Numbered from the stretch's first letter, positions 34,967 through 42,927 are shown. The stretch is 64,000 bases of DNA from an uncultured Clostridia bacterium (GCA_947623955.1 CANQIP010000001.1:186001-250000); one strand, 5' to 3'. The notes: generated from the sequence alone by a model not told the origin. Translations and numbers: made by a program.

Positions 34967-36078
34967 ATTTTACGGCAAATTTTATATATTTCATCCGTCA
35001 GCGAGCGAACGTCGCGCATATTGTTGTAAATCCCGAAGGAAACGCGTACTGCTCCCGTTTTTTGCGTGCCGAGGCTGTGATGCGCCAGAGGCGCGCAATG
35101 GTAGCCGCTGCGAACGGCGAATTTGCCGCCGATAAGGTCGAACACGTCGTCGCTGTCCAGACCGTCAATGTTGAACGCTACGGTCGCTGTGCCGCCGCCG
35201 TCGCCGTACACGCTGACGCCCTTCATATTCATGAGATTTTCACGCAGCGTCCGCGCGAGACGACCCTCATACGCGGCAATATAACTCACGCCGCGCCTTA
35301 AAACATACTTAATACCCGCGCCGAGCGCCGCGATGGCGGGCGCGTTCATTGTGCCGCTGTGGAACTTGTCGGGCATAATATCGGGCTGAATAAGGCTTTC
35401 CGACACGCTGCCCGTACCGCCCGTAACGAGTGGGCGCAGCAATTCGGGGTTTTTCACGTACAAGCCGCCCGTGCCAAGCGGGCCCATAAGCCCCTTATGA
35501 CCCGAAAACGCGATAAAATCGGCGTGCATCGCCTCGGCGTCAACCGGCAGACACCCCGCCGTCTGAGCCGTGTCAACGAGGAACGGTATGCCGTGCCTTT
35601 GAGCGATTTTACCGATACGCTCCACCGGTTCGAGCGTGCCGCACACGTTCGACGCGTGCGTGCATACTATAAGACGCGTGTCGTTCCTTATCGCGGTTTC
35701 AACGTCGTCGGCGTTCACATGACCGTATTTGTCAGCCCGCACAACTGAGAAATTGCCGAGCCAATGCGCGGGACGCAGGACGCTGTTGTGCTCCATCGAC
35801 GTTACAACGATATTCCCGCCGTCCGTGACCGTGCCGAGAATGGCAGTGTTCAGCGCGTGCGTGGCGTTTTGCGTAAAAATGATGTTCTGCGGCTTTGAAA
35901 TATTAAAAAGACGGGCTGCAAGATCCTGCGTGTCCACAATGGCGCGTACAGCCGCCGCGCTCTTTTTGTGACCTCCTCTGCCCGCGTTGCCGCTTGAAAA
36001 TATTGTGTTTTTCAGCAGGGAAACGTATACGGCAAGCGGTTTCCGCGCCGTCGTCGCTGCATTGTCAAGGTACGGCAT
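34957..36078 (-). CDS. Cysteine desulfurase-like class V aminotransferase
   Basis: This 373-residue PLP enzyme of the NifS/SufS-like group probably releases sulfur (or selenium) from cysteine. It shows YLDNAATTARKP at the start, NATHALNTAI, EHNSVLRP, DTAQTAG, the PLP lysine in AFSGHKGLMGPLG, and the catalytic Cys loop SGYHCAPLAHHSLGT. It overlaps the DUF3343 gene by 14 bases, a pairing consistent with sulfur or selenium handling. Exact substrate not certain. Confidence 0.88.
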   Translation of the reverse strand: MPYLDNAATTARKPLAVYVSLLKNTIFSSGNAGRGGHKKSAAAVRAIVDTQDLAARLFNISKPQNIIFTQNATHALNTAILGTVTDGGNIVVTSMEHNSVLRPAHWLGNFSVVRADKYGHVNADDVETAIRNDTRLIVCTHASNVCGTLEPVERIGKIAQRHGIPFLVDTAQTAGCLPVDAEAMHADFIAFSGHKGLMGPLGTGGLYVKNPELLRPLVTGGTGSVSESLIQPDIMPDKFHSGTMNAPAIAALGAGIKYVLRRGVSYIAAYEGRLARTLRENLMNMKGVSVYGDGGGTATVAFNIDGLDSDDVFDLIGGKFAVRSGYHCAPLAHHSLGTQKTGAVRVSFGIYNNMRDVRSLTDEIYKICRKIKG

Positions 36079-36319
36079 GGTAAACGCTCACCCCGTTCTC
36101 CTTTTTGACAGTGTATATTTTTTTATATGAAACACCGACGTCACGGCAAATCCGATTGATTATGCCGAGCGCGCGGTCGTCAACTCTCACCGAATATGAG
36201 CAGCCGCCGTTTCTTATCTGCGGCGGTGTTTTTACAACATAAGCCGGAAAAGCGATTGTCCGTTCTATCACCTTTCTTAGTCTTTCAGCGGTTGTCGCGC
36301 TGCCGACTACAATATACAT
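36065..36319 (-). CDS. DUF3343 protein (putative sulfur/selenium carrier)
   Basis: This 84-residue protein (MYIVVGSATTAERLRKVIER, FPAYVVKTPPQIRNGGCSYS, VGVSYKKIYTVKKEN) fits DUF3343, with the conserved Cys in GGCSYS. The family is often encoded beside selenium- or sulfur-handling proteins. It overlaps the desulfurase start, so the two should be co-translated. ATG at 36319 follows AGGAG. Confidence 0.8.
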   Translation of the reverse strand: MYIVVGSATTAERLRKVIERTIAFPAYVVKTPPQIRNGGCSYSVRVDDRALGIINRICRDVGVSYKKIYTVKKENGVSVYHAVP

Positions 36320-36393
36320 ATTCTCAACTCCTCTCGTCATCTTTCGGTATTACTATAATATTCCCGAGGGAACGGATTAGTGAAAATCATGTA

Positions 36394-36422
36394 TTGACTT
36401 TTGGCGAGACGTGTGGTATTAT
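36394..36422 (+). promoter_or_regulatory. Promoter of tRNA-Leu
   Basis: TTGACT at 36394-36399 and TATTAT at 36417-36422, spacing 17, 11 bases before the tRNA. Confidence 0.7.
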
Positions 36423-36433
36423 AATTGTTGCTT

Positions 36434-36520
36434 GCCGATGTGGTGGAACTGGCAGACGCGCGGGACTCAAAATCCCGTGAGAGCAATCTCGTGTGGGTTC
36501 GACCCCCACCATCGGCACCA
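36434..36520 (+). tRNA. tRNA-Leu (CAA anticodon); attachment gene of the mini-element
   Basis: Class II tRNA of 87 bases: acceptor GCCGATG/CATCGGC, anticodon loop CTCAAAA (CAA), long variable arm GAGAGCAATCTC, encoded CCA. A variant 3' copy lies at 39900-39957, bounding a 3.4-kb element. Confidence 0.95.
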
Positions 36521-36544
36521 CTCGAACGCCGGAAAACTTACCTT

Positions 36545-36750
36545 TCAAATCGGGTAGGGTTCTGGGCTTGAGGGCATAGATGTCCCTCTGGCAATCGTCA
36601 GAGAGACACAAGACCGTTCATTCACAAATCGGTATAGGGAATGGGAATCGGTCACAGGGGAACGCTGCGCCCGGAGTTGCCGCTCCGGGTGTGGTATGCC
36701 CCACAATGCAGCTGTCCGGCCGCGCGAACGCGGCCCATACACCACCAGTA
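36545..36750. ncRNA. Hairpin-rich non-coding stretch with copy 1 of a putative RNA motif
   Basis: Between tRNA-Leu and the regulator, 500 bases lack a convincing gene. This part holds CTCTG/CAGAG (about 36588-36606), CCCGGAG/CTCCGGG (36670-36689), and the motif TGTGGTAT (36690) ... CACCACCAGTA (36740-36750) enclosing GGCCGCG/CGCGGCC (36718-36735). GTGGT pairs with ACCAC and ATG with CAT around a 2-base bulge. The same arrangement recurs at 37368-37430. Family unknown. The 36751-36900 remainder shows nothing clear. Confidence 0.45.
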
Positions 36751-36904
36751 GATTTTTAAGGGTTCCACTTCTGCCCTTGACGGGCGCGCGCGTGCGTTCC
36801 CATGCACGTTTTGCACGTCCGAAATGATTTTATAGCGTCGGCTCATTCCAACCCGCCCTTTGTTTTCCGGTAAAAAAGGGCGCACGAAAAAAAGGTAAAA
36901 AATT

Positions 36905-36933
36905 GTTGACTTTTTCACCGGAACTGATATAAT
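36905..36933 (+). promoter_or_regulatory. Promoter of the mini-element regulator
   Basis: TTGACT 36905-36910 and TATAAT 36928-36933, spacing 17, about 85 bases before the HTH gene. Confidence 0.75.
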
Positions 36934-37018
36934 AATACCAGCGACGGTTATATAACAGCTCCTTTTTACAAAATAGCACACAGTTTACAAAGTTGTCAAG
37001 AGAAAGGAGCGATTTTTT

Positions 37019-37336
37019 ATGTTACAAATTTCTAACAAAGAGCAACGCAAGCGCGAAACCAAGCGCCGCAGTTTCGGAAATTACCTCAGAAGTATCAGGA
37101 TAAGCGTAAACTTGTCAAGTAAAGATATTGCGGAATTAGCGGGCTTTTCACGCCCTACTATCTCCCAGTACGAGACAGGTAAGATTATCCCGACGATCAA
37201 AAATTTAGATCGTCTCTGTACGGCGTTCCGCGAAGTCGGAATAGAGCCGTACAAGGTGAGCATACTGCGCCAGAAACACGAAGACAGCTTAAACGCGTCT
37301 TCAGGAAAAGTCATCGGCAGCGTTCTTAGGGATTGA
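37019..37336 (+). CDS. XRE-family regulator of the tRNA-Leu element
   Basis: This 105-residue protein has a basic N-terminus (KEQRKRETKRRSFGNYLRSI) and an HTH (LSSKDIAELAGFSRPTISQYETGKIIPTIKNLDRLC). AAAGGAG lies before the ATG. It probably controls the convergent integrase or its own promoter. The RNA promoter at 37333 begins inside its last codons. Confidence 0.8.
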   Translation: MLQISNKEQRKRETKRRSFGNYLRSIRISVNLSSKDIAELAGFSRPTISQYETGKIIPTIKNLDRLCTAFREVGIEPYKVSILRQKHEDSLNASSGKVIGSVLRD

Positions 37337-37361
37337 CATTTTATGTAAATCATGGTAAAAT
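37333..37361 (+). promoter_or_regulatory. Promoter of the small RNA (copy 2)
   Basis: TTGACA 37333-37338 and TAAAAT 37356-37361, spacing 17. The -35 overlaps the regulator stop codon, so the start falls at about 37368. Confidence 0.75.
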
Positions 37362-37367
37362 CTTCCA

Positions 37368-37475
37368 TGTGGTATTCCATTGGTTTAACGCTGCGTAAAA
37401 GGCCCGACGTCGGCAAATCCACCACCAGTAATAATTCTACTTCCAAACGCTCCAAAGGGAGCGTTTTTTCTTTGC
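37368..37475 (+). ncRNA. Candidate small RNA with copy 2 of the motif, antisense to the integrase 3' end
   Basis: The transcript would begin at TGTGGTAT (37368) and reach CACCACCAGTA (37420-37430). GTGGT/ACCAC and ATT/AAT pair around the same 2-base bulge as in copy 1. An inner CCGACGTCGG stem follows the conserved GGCCC-like segment. It ends at a terminator, AAACGCTCC/GGGAGCGTTTTTT (37445-37470). No ORF fits. It lies opposite the last codons of the integrase frame. Confidence 0.6.
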
Positions 37476-38359
37476 AAATTTTGCAAATTTATTTTTGAAT
37501 TTTGCAAAATTTCAGCAGCAAATTTGAAATCGTCACGATCAACGGCGTCGTAGATCTGCAGCGTTATGTACACGTCGGCGTGTCCAAGCCACGCGCTCAC
37601 CACGCGCACCGGAACGCCTGCACGAAGGGCGCGGTGCGCGAACGTGTGCCGCAGTTTGTGAAGTCCGCACGGCTCAATCCCCAGCCCCGCCAGAAACCGC
37701 CGCCACGCGTCCAGAACGGAACGATAAACGCACGGTAAGCCCAAACTGTTGGTAAACACACGGTCGCACGTTCGCCGGCGGTAACGGCGGCGTAAAATCG
37801 CCGTAAGGTCGCCGTAGATCGGCAGTGTTCGACATCCGCTGTCAGTTTTCACGGGCTGCAGCTTACCGCGATAGTCGGTATATCGGATATGGATCTCGCC
37901 GCCAACCATGTTAACATCGCGCCACCTTAACGCGATGAGTTCGCCGATGCGCGCGCCCGTCATGAGCAGCGCGACAAACAAATCACCGTAAATCGAATTT
38001 TGCGCACTCTGTACGATTTTCTCGTATTCGGACGCGCTGAACGGCTCGACGGTACTCGCCGATCGGCGAGGTAGTTCCAATTCTTCAAGCATGGAAAGCG
38101 AACTCACAAGACCCAGAGAACGCGCCTTTTTAAGAGCCTGACGCACGAGTGTAAGCATATGCTTTATCGTGGACGTGCTGAGACCCTCAGCCGCCATGTC
38201 GGAGATCATACGCTGCACGTCCATACTTGTAACCTCTCCGACCTCTGTATCACACCTTACACTACGTAAGTAGTACCTGTAAGAGTCGTACGTAGACGGC
38301 TTAACCATTACACGCTTGTAATCATGTAACCACTCGCTCACCCATTCTGACAATGTCAT
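37385..38359 (-). CDS. Tyrosine integrase of the tRNA-Leu mini-element
   Basis: This 324-residue protein has core-binding (LSEWVSEWLHDYKRVMVKPS, STIKHMLTLVRQALKKARS) and catalytic regions: MTGARIGELIALRWRDVN (Arg), HKLRHTFAHRALRAGV, and the Tyr in ITLQIYDAVD. The start is MTLSEW at 38359 with AGAGGTG upstream. Family similarity ends near LQRKNAPFGAF; the last 20 codons read through the antisense RNA terminator and may be a chance extension. The gene is GC-rich. Confidence 0.88.
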   Translation of the reverse strand: MTLSEWVSEWLHDYKRVMVKPSTYDSYRYYLRSVRCDTEVGEVTSMDVQRMISDMAAEGLSTSTIKHMLTLVRQALKKARSLGLVSSLSMLEELELPRRSASTVEPFSASEYEKIVQSAQNSIYGDLFVALLMTGARIGELIALRWRDVNMVGGEIHIRYTDYRGKLQPVKTDSGCRTLPIYGDLTAILRRRYRRRTCDRVFTNSLGLPCVYRSVLDAWRRFLAGLGIEPCGLHKLRHTFAHRALRAGVPVRVVSAWLGHADVYITLQIYDAVDRDDFKFAAEILQNSKINLQNLQRKNAPFGAFGSRIITGGGFADVGPFTQR

Positions 38360-38379
38360 ACAAATCACCTCTACAGCAT

Positions 38380-39250
38380 TATACCACACAGACCCCCGCG
38401 CACGCGCGCGCCCCCGCCTCACGGCGGGTCGGCGGCTATCGCCGCCTGCGTCCGCTATCGCGTCCGCCGCGCGCGTCGGTCCGCGCAAGCGCGCCGCCTT
38501 CGGCGGTGGCGGCTCCGCCGCCTGCGCCCGCTTTGCGTGCGCCGCGCGCTGCGCTGCTGTGTATCGCGCCGATAGCAGCAGACCGCCGTCCAAGGTCGCT
38601 TCGCTCCTGTCGCCGTTAGCATATTCCCCACGTCTCGGGGCTTTTTCGCTTTTGTCGAGTATCAGCGAAGGTAGAAACGCCTACGGCGTTTCTCTGAACT
38701 AATCTTACCCTATGCGAAGGTTAGCTGCCCCGCCTGTCTTGTGTAGCGCGTCCTCGTCTCTCCCGCCCGCTGCCTATCGCGTGTCCGCCCCCTGCGTACG
38801 CGCGCTTAACGGCATTTACGCTTTCCGCCGCCCTGCGCCTGCGCTTGCGGTCGGGTTCTTTGTGCTGCGCCGTTGCTCTCCGTGGCGCGGGGGCGTCTTT
38901 GGGGTGTGCTTTGGGGTCTTGCCGCCGCTGCGGTTCGCTGCCGTCTCCGCAGTCGCTCCCGTCCGCTGTGCGCTTTCGGCGGGCGCGGCGGGCGCGGCGG
39001 GCGGTCGTTCTCCTTCGCGCGCCCCGCCGCCCACCCCACCGTTAGCCCCGAGTACTGTGTTTCCCGCGCTACGGGCTATCCCAAGTCGCTTGGCAAAATT
39101 TTGATGCTGCTCGCTCTTCGCGCCGATGAGCGTCCGCGCGCGCTGGGAACCCCATTCCCCTATATCTTTGTTAGCAGAGCTGCGCCGCAGTTATTTTGCC
39201 TGCGCTTTGTTGGGACACCCTCACCGCCCGTGACGCGCGGGAAACACACT
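38380..39250. other. GC-rich non-coding tract of the mini-element
   Basis: About 870 bases are extremely GC-rich with many short hairpins, for example CCGCCTTCGGCGG near 38495 and AGAAACGCC/GGCGTTTCT at 38672-38692. The translated frames have low-complexity Ala/Pro/Arg composition, so they are judged to be by-products of base composition. The word GTTAGC recurs at about 38614, 38723, 39041 and 39168. It may encode a structured RNA or act as a packaging or replication region. Confidence 0.45.
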
Positions 39251-39312
39251 CCACAGTTGTACAATGGCACCAAAGGGAAATGATTAACCTGAATTTCAAA
39301 GTTTTTCGCAGC

Positions 39313-39591
39313 CTAAAGAGGGTCTGGAAGTTCAAGAAAATCATCACCTTCTGCGTCGTTATGAATGTCGTCTGAAACTGCATTTTCCGCCGCTGACTTT
39401 ATCGGCGTGTCCGGAATGTCGTCGACGATTATGACGGTGCCGCCGTCATAGTCCGGATCGTTCCCGGGCGCGTCAATACCATAATGCCGCGCAAGGGCTT
39501 TCGCTGCTTGAATTGTGGCGCTGTCGACCTCTTCGCCGCGAATTACGCGCGTATAGAGTTCTAAAACCTCTTCCTTGCTCGCAATTGCCAT
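39313..39591 (-). CDS. Small phage-like protein, possibly a terminase small subunit relative
   Basis: This 92-residue acidic protein (MAIASKEEVLELYTRVIRGE, TIQAAKALARHYGID) resembles the N-terminal DNA-binding part of some phage small terminases. An acidic tail follows (GTVIIVDDIPD, DAEGDDFLELPDPL). GGGGGTG lies 6 bases before the ATG. If correct, the mini-element may be a phage satellite. The identification is tentative. Confidence 0.45.
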   Translation of the reverse strand: MAIASKEEVLELYTRVIRGEEVDSATIQAAKALARHYGIDAPGNDPDYDGGTVIIVDDIPDTPIKSAAENAVSDDIHNDAEGDDFLELPDPL

Positions 39592-39592
39592 G

Positions 39593-39769
39593 TTATTCAC
39601 CCCCTTTCAAGTCTGAATGTGTGTTGTAAATCAAAATAGCATATAGCCGCTGCAGCGCGTCGACCGCGCCGCCGCGATAAATTTCAGACGCTAAATACTG
39701 TTTTCGCCAGAAATTCATCTCATCACAGATAACTTTCTCTAAATCCGATTTTAAAATGATCTCTTTCAT
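39593..39769 (-). CDS. Small hypothetical protein of the mini-element
   Basis: This 58-residue protein (MKEIILKSDLEKVICDEMNF, ASEIYRGGAVDALQRLYAIL) has GAGGAGG before its ATG, and its stop is 1 base before the next ATG. It is not recognised. Its coupling to the terminase-like gene suggests a two-gene operon. Confidence 0.6.
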   Translation of the reverse strand: MKEIILKSDLEKVICDEMNFWRKQYLASEIYRGGAVDALQRLYAILIYNTHSDLKGGE

Positions 39770-39899
39770 TCGCTCTCGCCTCCTCGCGTGGATAACTTTT
39801 TATATATTCCCCTTTTGGGGGATAACTCACATTTTTTTTGCGTCTCGTCGCTGCCGCTGGGCCCCTTTCTTGGATTATAAATTCATTCACACACACACT

Positions 39900-39957
39900 G
39901 GACTCAAAATCCCGTGATGGTAACATCGTGTGGGTTCGACCCCCACCATCGGCACCA
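39900..39957 (+). repeat. tRNA-Leu 3' fragment (right attachment site of the mini-element)
   Basis: Bases 39900-39917 (GGACTCAAAATCCCGTGA) and the last 30 bases up to the CCA match tRNA-Leu at 36434-36520 exactly. The variable arm differs but keeps its stem (GATG/CATC). No 5' half exists, so this is a remnant att site. Confidence 0.85.
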
Positions 39958-40009
39958 TACCGACACATCTGAAACTATAGATGTGGACAAAATTTAATAC
40001 CCAGATTAA

Positions 40010-40056
40010 GGAATTCATATAAACCTCTACATGGGGTTTGTATGAATTCCTTTTTT
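40010..40056. terminator. Strong terminator before parA
   Basis: GGAATTCATATAAACC pairs with GGTTTGTATGAATTCC with one bulge (40010-40025 and 40035-40050), followed by TTTTTT. It insulates the partition operon from the mini-element. Confidence 0.8.
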
Positions 40057-40104
40057 CGTTTCGCAAAATATTAACCCAAACTAATATTTTAGGAGGTAAA
40101 AAAG

Positions 40105-40872
40105 ATGATTATCACAGTGACTACACAAAAGGGCGGTGTTGGTAAGACCACGACAGCAATCAGCATTGCGGCCGAATTGGCGGCGCGAGGCAAAGGGGTG
40201 CTGCTTGTGGACTTAGACCCGCAGGGCAACGCAACTATCGGGTGCGGACTGACAAACATCAAGGATACCATTGTTAAGCCTATGATGGCAGACATCAATG
40301 GCAACTTTTCATTGAATGATTTGACGGTAATCTTAAGAAAGAATTTTTTCGTTTTGCCGAGTAACATCGAGTTGGCTAACCTTGAACTCATGCTTGTTAG
40401 CGTGATAGGACGTGAGGGTGTGCTGAAACGAATTTTGGAACCTATAAAAAATGATTACGATTTTATCATAATTGACACCTTACCGTCTTTGGGCATACTG
40501 ACAGTCAATGCGTTTGCCGCGTCGGACTACGTAATCGTGCCGATCCTTGCACGGGATTACTACAGTTTACAGGGATTTGACGCGCTAATTGAGTCGGTTA
40601 ACCTTACAAAACGTTGTATAAACCCAAAACTTGAGATACTGGGCGAAGTTATAACAATGTATGATAGCAGGAACAAAAACGACAAGATGATTGCTAATAC
40701 AATCCGCGCTGATGTGCGCACAAATGTATTCGATACCGTCATTCCACAGTCTACACGGGCTGCCGAGGCAAACCGTTTGGGCAAAACTATTCTTGAACAT
40801 GATTGTAAGGGTAAAACCGCCCTTGCATATAAATCCCTAACTGATGAAATTCTTGCAAGAACAGGGGGCTGA
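40105..40872 (+). CDS. parA: ParA-family partition ATPase
   Basis: This 255-residue protein has the deviant Walker A (TQKGGVGKTTTAISIAAELA), VLLVDLDPQGNAT, YDFIIIDTLPSLGILTVNA, and a C-terminus like soluble Soj/ParA proteins. It moves plasmid or ICE DNA with ParB. AGGAGG precedes the ATG. parB follows after an unusual 476-base gap. Confidence 0.92.
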   Translation: MIITVTTQKGGVGKTTTAISIAAELAARGKGVLLVDLDPQGNATIGCGLTNIKDTIVKPMMADINGNFSLNDLTVILRKNFFVLPSNIELANLELMLVSVIGREGVLKRILEPIKNDYDFIIIDTLPSLGILTVNAFAASDYVIVPILARDYYSLQGFDALIESVNLTKRCINPKLEILGEVITMYDSRNKNDKMIANTIRADVRTNVFDTVIPQSTRAAEANRLGKTILEHDCKGKTALAYKSLTDEILARTGG

Positions 40873-41348
40873 TATTTTAAATCTATCCTATCTAAAAAGG
40901 ATAGATTAGAGTAACCAATTATAGGTTGCTCTAATGTGTTCTTTTTAAACACAATCAATGTCCATTGAAAATACAAAGGGTTTCAGACACATTATACGGG
41001 CGGGGAGCCACCAAACATATACGCGTTGCGGTAAATATATGGGTTGGAAAAAGACGTGGTTAAGCTTTTGCGACGAGCCGACCGTTTTACAATGATACTT
41101 GCACTGAGTCAATGATAACGTCAAAGACAGTGTCCCGTCGGTTAGGGGGGCATACGCGGGGTTTTGCGGAATCCGTTTTAAACGGTAGGCGCGGACATCC
41201 GGGTATGATGCGGTATGTAACCAATATCGGTCTGTGTTTTCCCGAAAAAACAAAATGAATGTATTTGCGGTAAAACGCAGTAGTATTTGCAAATCGTTAT
41301 GTTTAGTGCGTTTTTTGTGTACTATTTATGAAATGAGGAGGATTTAAA
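40873..41348. other. Long parA-parB intergenic region
   Basis: Two hairpins follow parA: AATCTATCC/GGATAGATT (40882-40909) and AGAGTAACC/GGTTGCTCT (40910-40934), then a T run, so parA may terminate here. The rest (40960-41330) has no convincing ORF. It contains short inverted words such as CCGTTTTAAACGG (about 41172-41184). A centromere, oriT or RNA could reside here; nothing is diagnostic. Confidence 0.45.
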
Positions 41349-42413
41349 ATGGCTGAAATAAAACGAGATTATGCTAAAATGATTGATATTTTTTCATCAA
41401 CCGCCGCTGAAACACAAACTACAACGTCATCGAAGGAATATCTTGTTAGCGAATTATCTGTAAGTCTATTACAGGATTTCCCGTCACATCCGTTTGCGTT
41501 CTATACGGGCGAAAAGTTTGACGACCTTGTGGACAGCATAAAAATACACGGAGTTCTTAATCCACTTTTGGTAAGAAAACTCGATAATGGTACATATCAA
41601 ATTTTATCCGGGCATAATCGACGCCGTGCGGCGAAAAATGCGGGGTTTCGGGCTGTTCCGTGTATAGTTTTGGATCATTTGACAGATGATGACGCGCTGA
41701 TGATTGTTTTAGACAGCAATACAAAGCAGCGGGGCATTACAGAAATGAAGATATCCGAGCAAGCACACATTTATGCGTTGGACGTTGAAGTTAATAAGCG
41801 TCAAGGACATCGAAGTGACCTTATAAAAGACATCGAATTAAATCTTCAAATCCTCAGTAATGATGCGGGTTCCGAAACTTCTTCCCAAATTGGGAAGAAG
41901 TTGACAACGCTTGATATCGTTGGTGCAAAGTATGGGATATCGAGGAATACGATTGCGCGACTCTTGCGGATTGATACTCTCATTTTCAAACTTAAAACGA
42001 GAGTGGATGATGAAGAATTTGCTATCAATGCTGGTGTTGAACTGTCTTATCTTTCTGACATAGAACAGCAAATTGTGGATGAGGTATTGACGAAGTTTGA
42101 ATATAAGATTGACATAAAGAAAGCTAGACAACTCCGCGAATTAAGCAGAAAGAAAACGTTAAACGACGTAACGGTTGTCGAGGTGCTTGAGGGTAAATAC
42201 GGCAAGAAGAAAAAAGTTCCGGCGATGAAAGCACTTACATTGACACCCAAATTTCTGGAAAAATTTTATAGTACAGATACACCACGGGTGACAATGATGG
42301 AGGAAATCGAGGCATCTATGGATGTTTGGGCATCGCTGAAGGAAAAATATCCGGAGTTAAGTTTGGATGCGCGGAGGAAGAAATTAAAAGATATGTTAAA
42401 AAATATGGGATAA
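41349..42413 (+). CDS. parB: ParB-family protein of the mobile element
   Basis: This 354-residue protein has the ParB/Srx domain (DFPSHPFAFYTGEKFDDLVDSI, HGVLNPLLVRKLDNGTYQILSGHNRRRAAKNAGF) and an HTH region (TLDIVGAKYGISRNTIARLLRI). A C-terminal extension of about 90 residues replaces the usual dimer domain. It carries a 27-bp palindrome inside its own reading frame (41876-41902). GAGGAGG precedes the ATG. The following genes are packed, suggesting an operon. Confidence 0.88.
   Translation: MAEIKRDYAKMIDIFSSTAAETQTTTSSKEYLVSELSVSLLQDFPSHPFAFYTGEKFDDLVDSIKIHGVLNPLLVRKLDNGTYQILSGHNRRRAAKNAGFRAVPCIVLDHLTDDDALMIVLDSNTKQRGITEMKISEQAHIYALDVEVNKRQGHRSDLIKDIELNLQILSNDAGSETSSQIGKKLTTLDIVGAKYGISRNTIARLLRIDTLIFKLKTRVDDEEFAINAGVELSYLSDIEQQIVDEVLTKFEYKIDIKKARQLRELSRKKTLNDVTVVEVLEGKYGKKKKVPAMKALTLTPKFLEKFYSTDTPRVTMMEEIEASMDVWASLKEKYPELSLDARRKKLKDMLKNMG
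41856..41902. repeat. 47-base repeat with 27-bp palindrome, copy inside parB
   Basis: The segment contains CTTCCCAAATTGGGAAG at the core of a perfect 27-bp palindrome (41876-41902), preceded by ATGCGGGTTCCGA. It encodes ordinary ParB residues (GSETSSQIGKKL). Copy 2 at 42427-42473 matches at 46 of 47 bases. Confidence 0.8.
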
Positions 42414-42426
42414 TAAGCAAAAATCA

Positions 42427-42473
42427 AGTAATAATGCGGGTTCCGAAACTTCTTCCCAAATTGGGAAGAAGTT
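42427..42473. repeat. 47-base repeat with 27-bp palindrome, copy after parB
   Basis: Matches 41856-41902 at 46 of 47 bases; the palindrome is 42447-42473. It is non-coding, 14 bases after the parB stop and 27 before the next ATG. It is a candidate parS/centromere or ParB operator; as a hairpin it lacks a T run, so it is not a typical terminator. Confidence 0.75.
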
Positions 42474-42499
42474 AAAAACCAAGGAAAGAGGAAATAAGA

Positions 42500-42682
42500 A
42501 TGAGAAGAAATTTAACGCGTCAGCAGAAAATATTTGTTTCGTCTAGAGGGTTAAAACCCGAAAATTGGTATCTGGAGCAAGAAACTGTTGACTACTATCA
42601 AATTATCAGCAAAAATGGACAGCGACGGATGTTATCAAAAAACGAAGAAGATCCGAAATTCGGGAAGGAGGAAAACGAATGA
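42500..42682 (+). CDS. Small hypothetical protein (DUF6906-like)
   Basis: This 60-residue basic protein (MRRNLTRQQKIFVSSRGLKP, ENWYLEQETVDYYQIISKNG) resembles small DUF6906-type proteins found in clostridial mobile elements. The next gene starts within its stop region (ATGA-type overlap). Function unknown. Confidence 0.65.
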   Translation: MRRNLTRQQKIFVSSRGLKPENWYLEQETVDYYQIISKNGQRRMLSKNEEDPKFGKEENE

Positions 42683-42927
42683 AAACCCTCGGTATAACAC
42701 GGAAAATAGACAGTATGGGTAGACTTGTAATACCTACGGAGATACGGAAAATGTTAGGACTAAATAATCACGATCCGGTAGAATTATTTATGGACGGGGA
42801 TACCGTTATCGTAAAAAAATATTTGCCTCATTGTATTTTTTGTGGTGAGGCAAAGGAAATAACAGAATACAAAGGCAAGCGCATTTGCCAAAGATGTTTA
42901 AAGGAGCTTAATTATGAGAGTAATTAG
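42679..42927 (+). CDS. AbrB/SpoVT-like regulator with zinc ribbon
   Basis: This 82-residue protein has an N-terminal swapped-hairpin AbrB domain (GITRKIDSMGRLVIPTEIRKML, VELFMDGDTVIVKK) and a C-terminal CxxC...CxxC ribbon (CIFCGEAKE, ICQRCLKEL), the form common in Clostridia as a transition-state-type regulator. It overlaps both neighbours, so it is translated in one operon with the RuvC-like protein. Confidence 0.85.
   Translation: MKTLGITRKIDSMGRLVIPTEIRKMLGLNNHDPVELFMDGDTVIVKKYLPHCIFCGEAKEITEYKGKRICQRCLKELNYESN

Noticed and set aside
36545-36750. RNase P, tmRNA or T-box in the hairpin-rich stretch
   Set aside because: None of the conserved sequence elements of these RNAs is present.
38712-39104. 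Ala/Pro-rich ORFs in the GC-rich tract
   Set aside because: Overlapping open frames on both strands follow from high GC; no start signals or family matches.
38610-39175. Repeated GTTAGC words as integron attC core sites
   Set aside because: The integron core is GTT followed by three purines and a pyrimidine; here the sixth base is C, the matching left-end sequences are missing, and no integron integrase is present.
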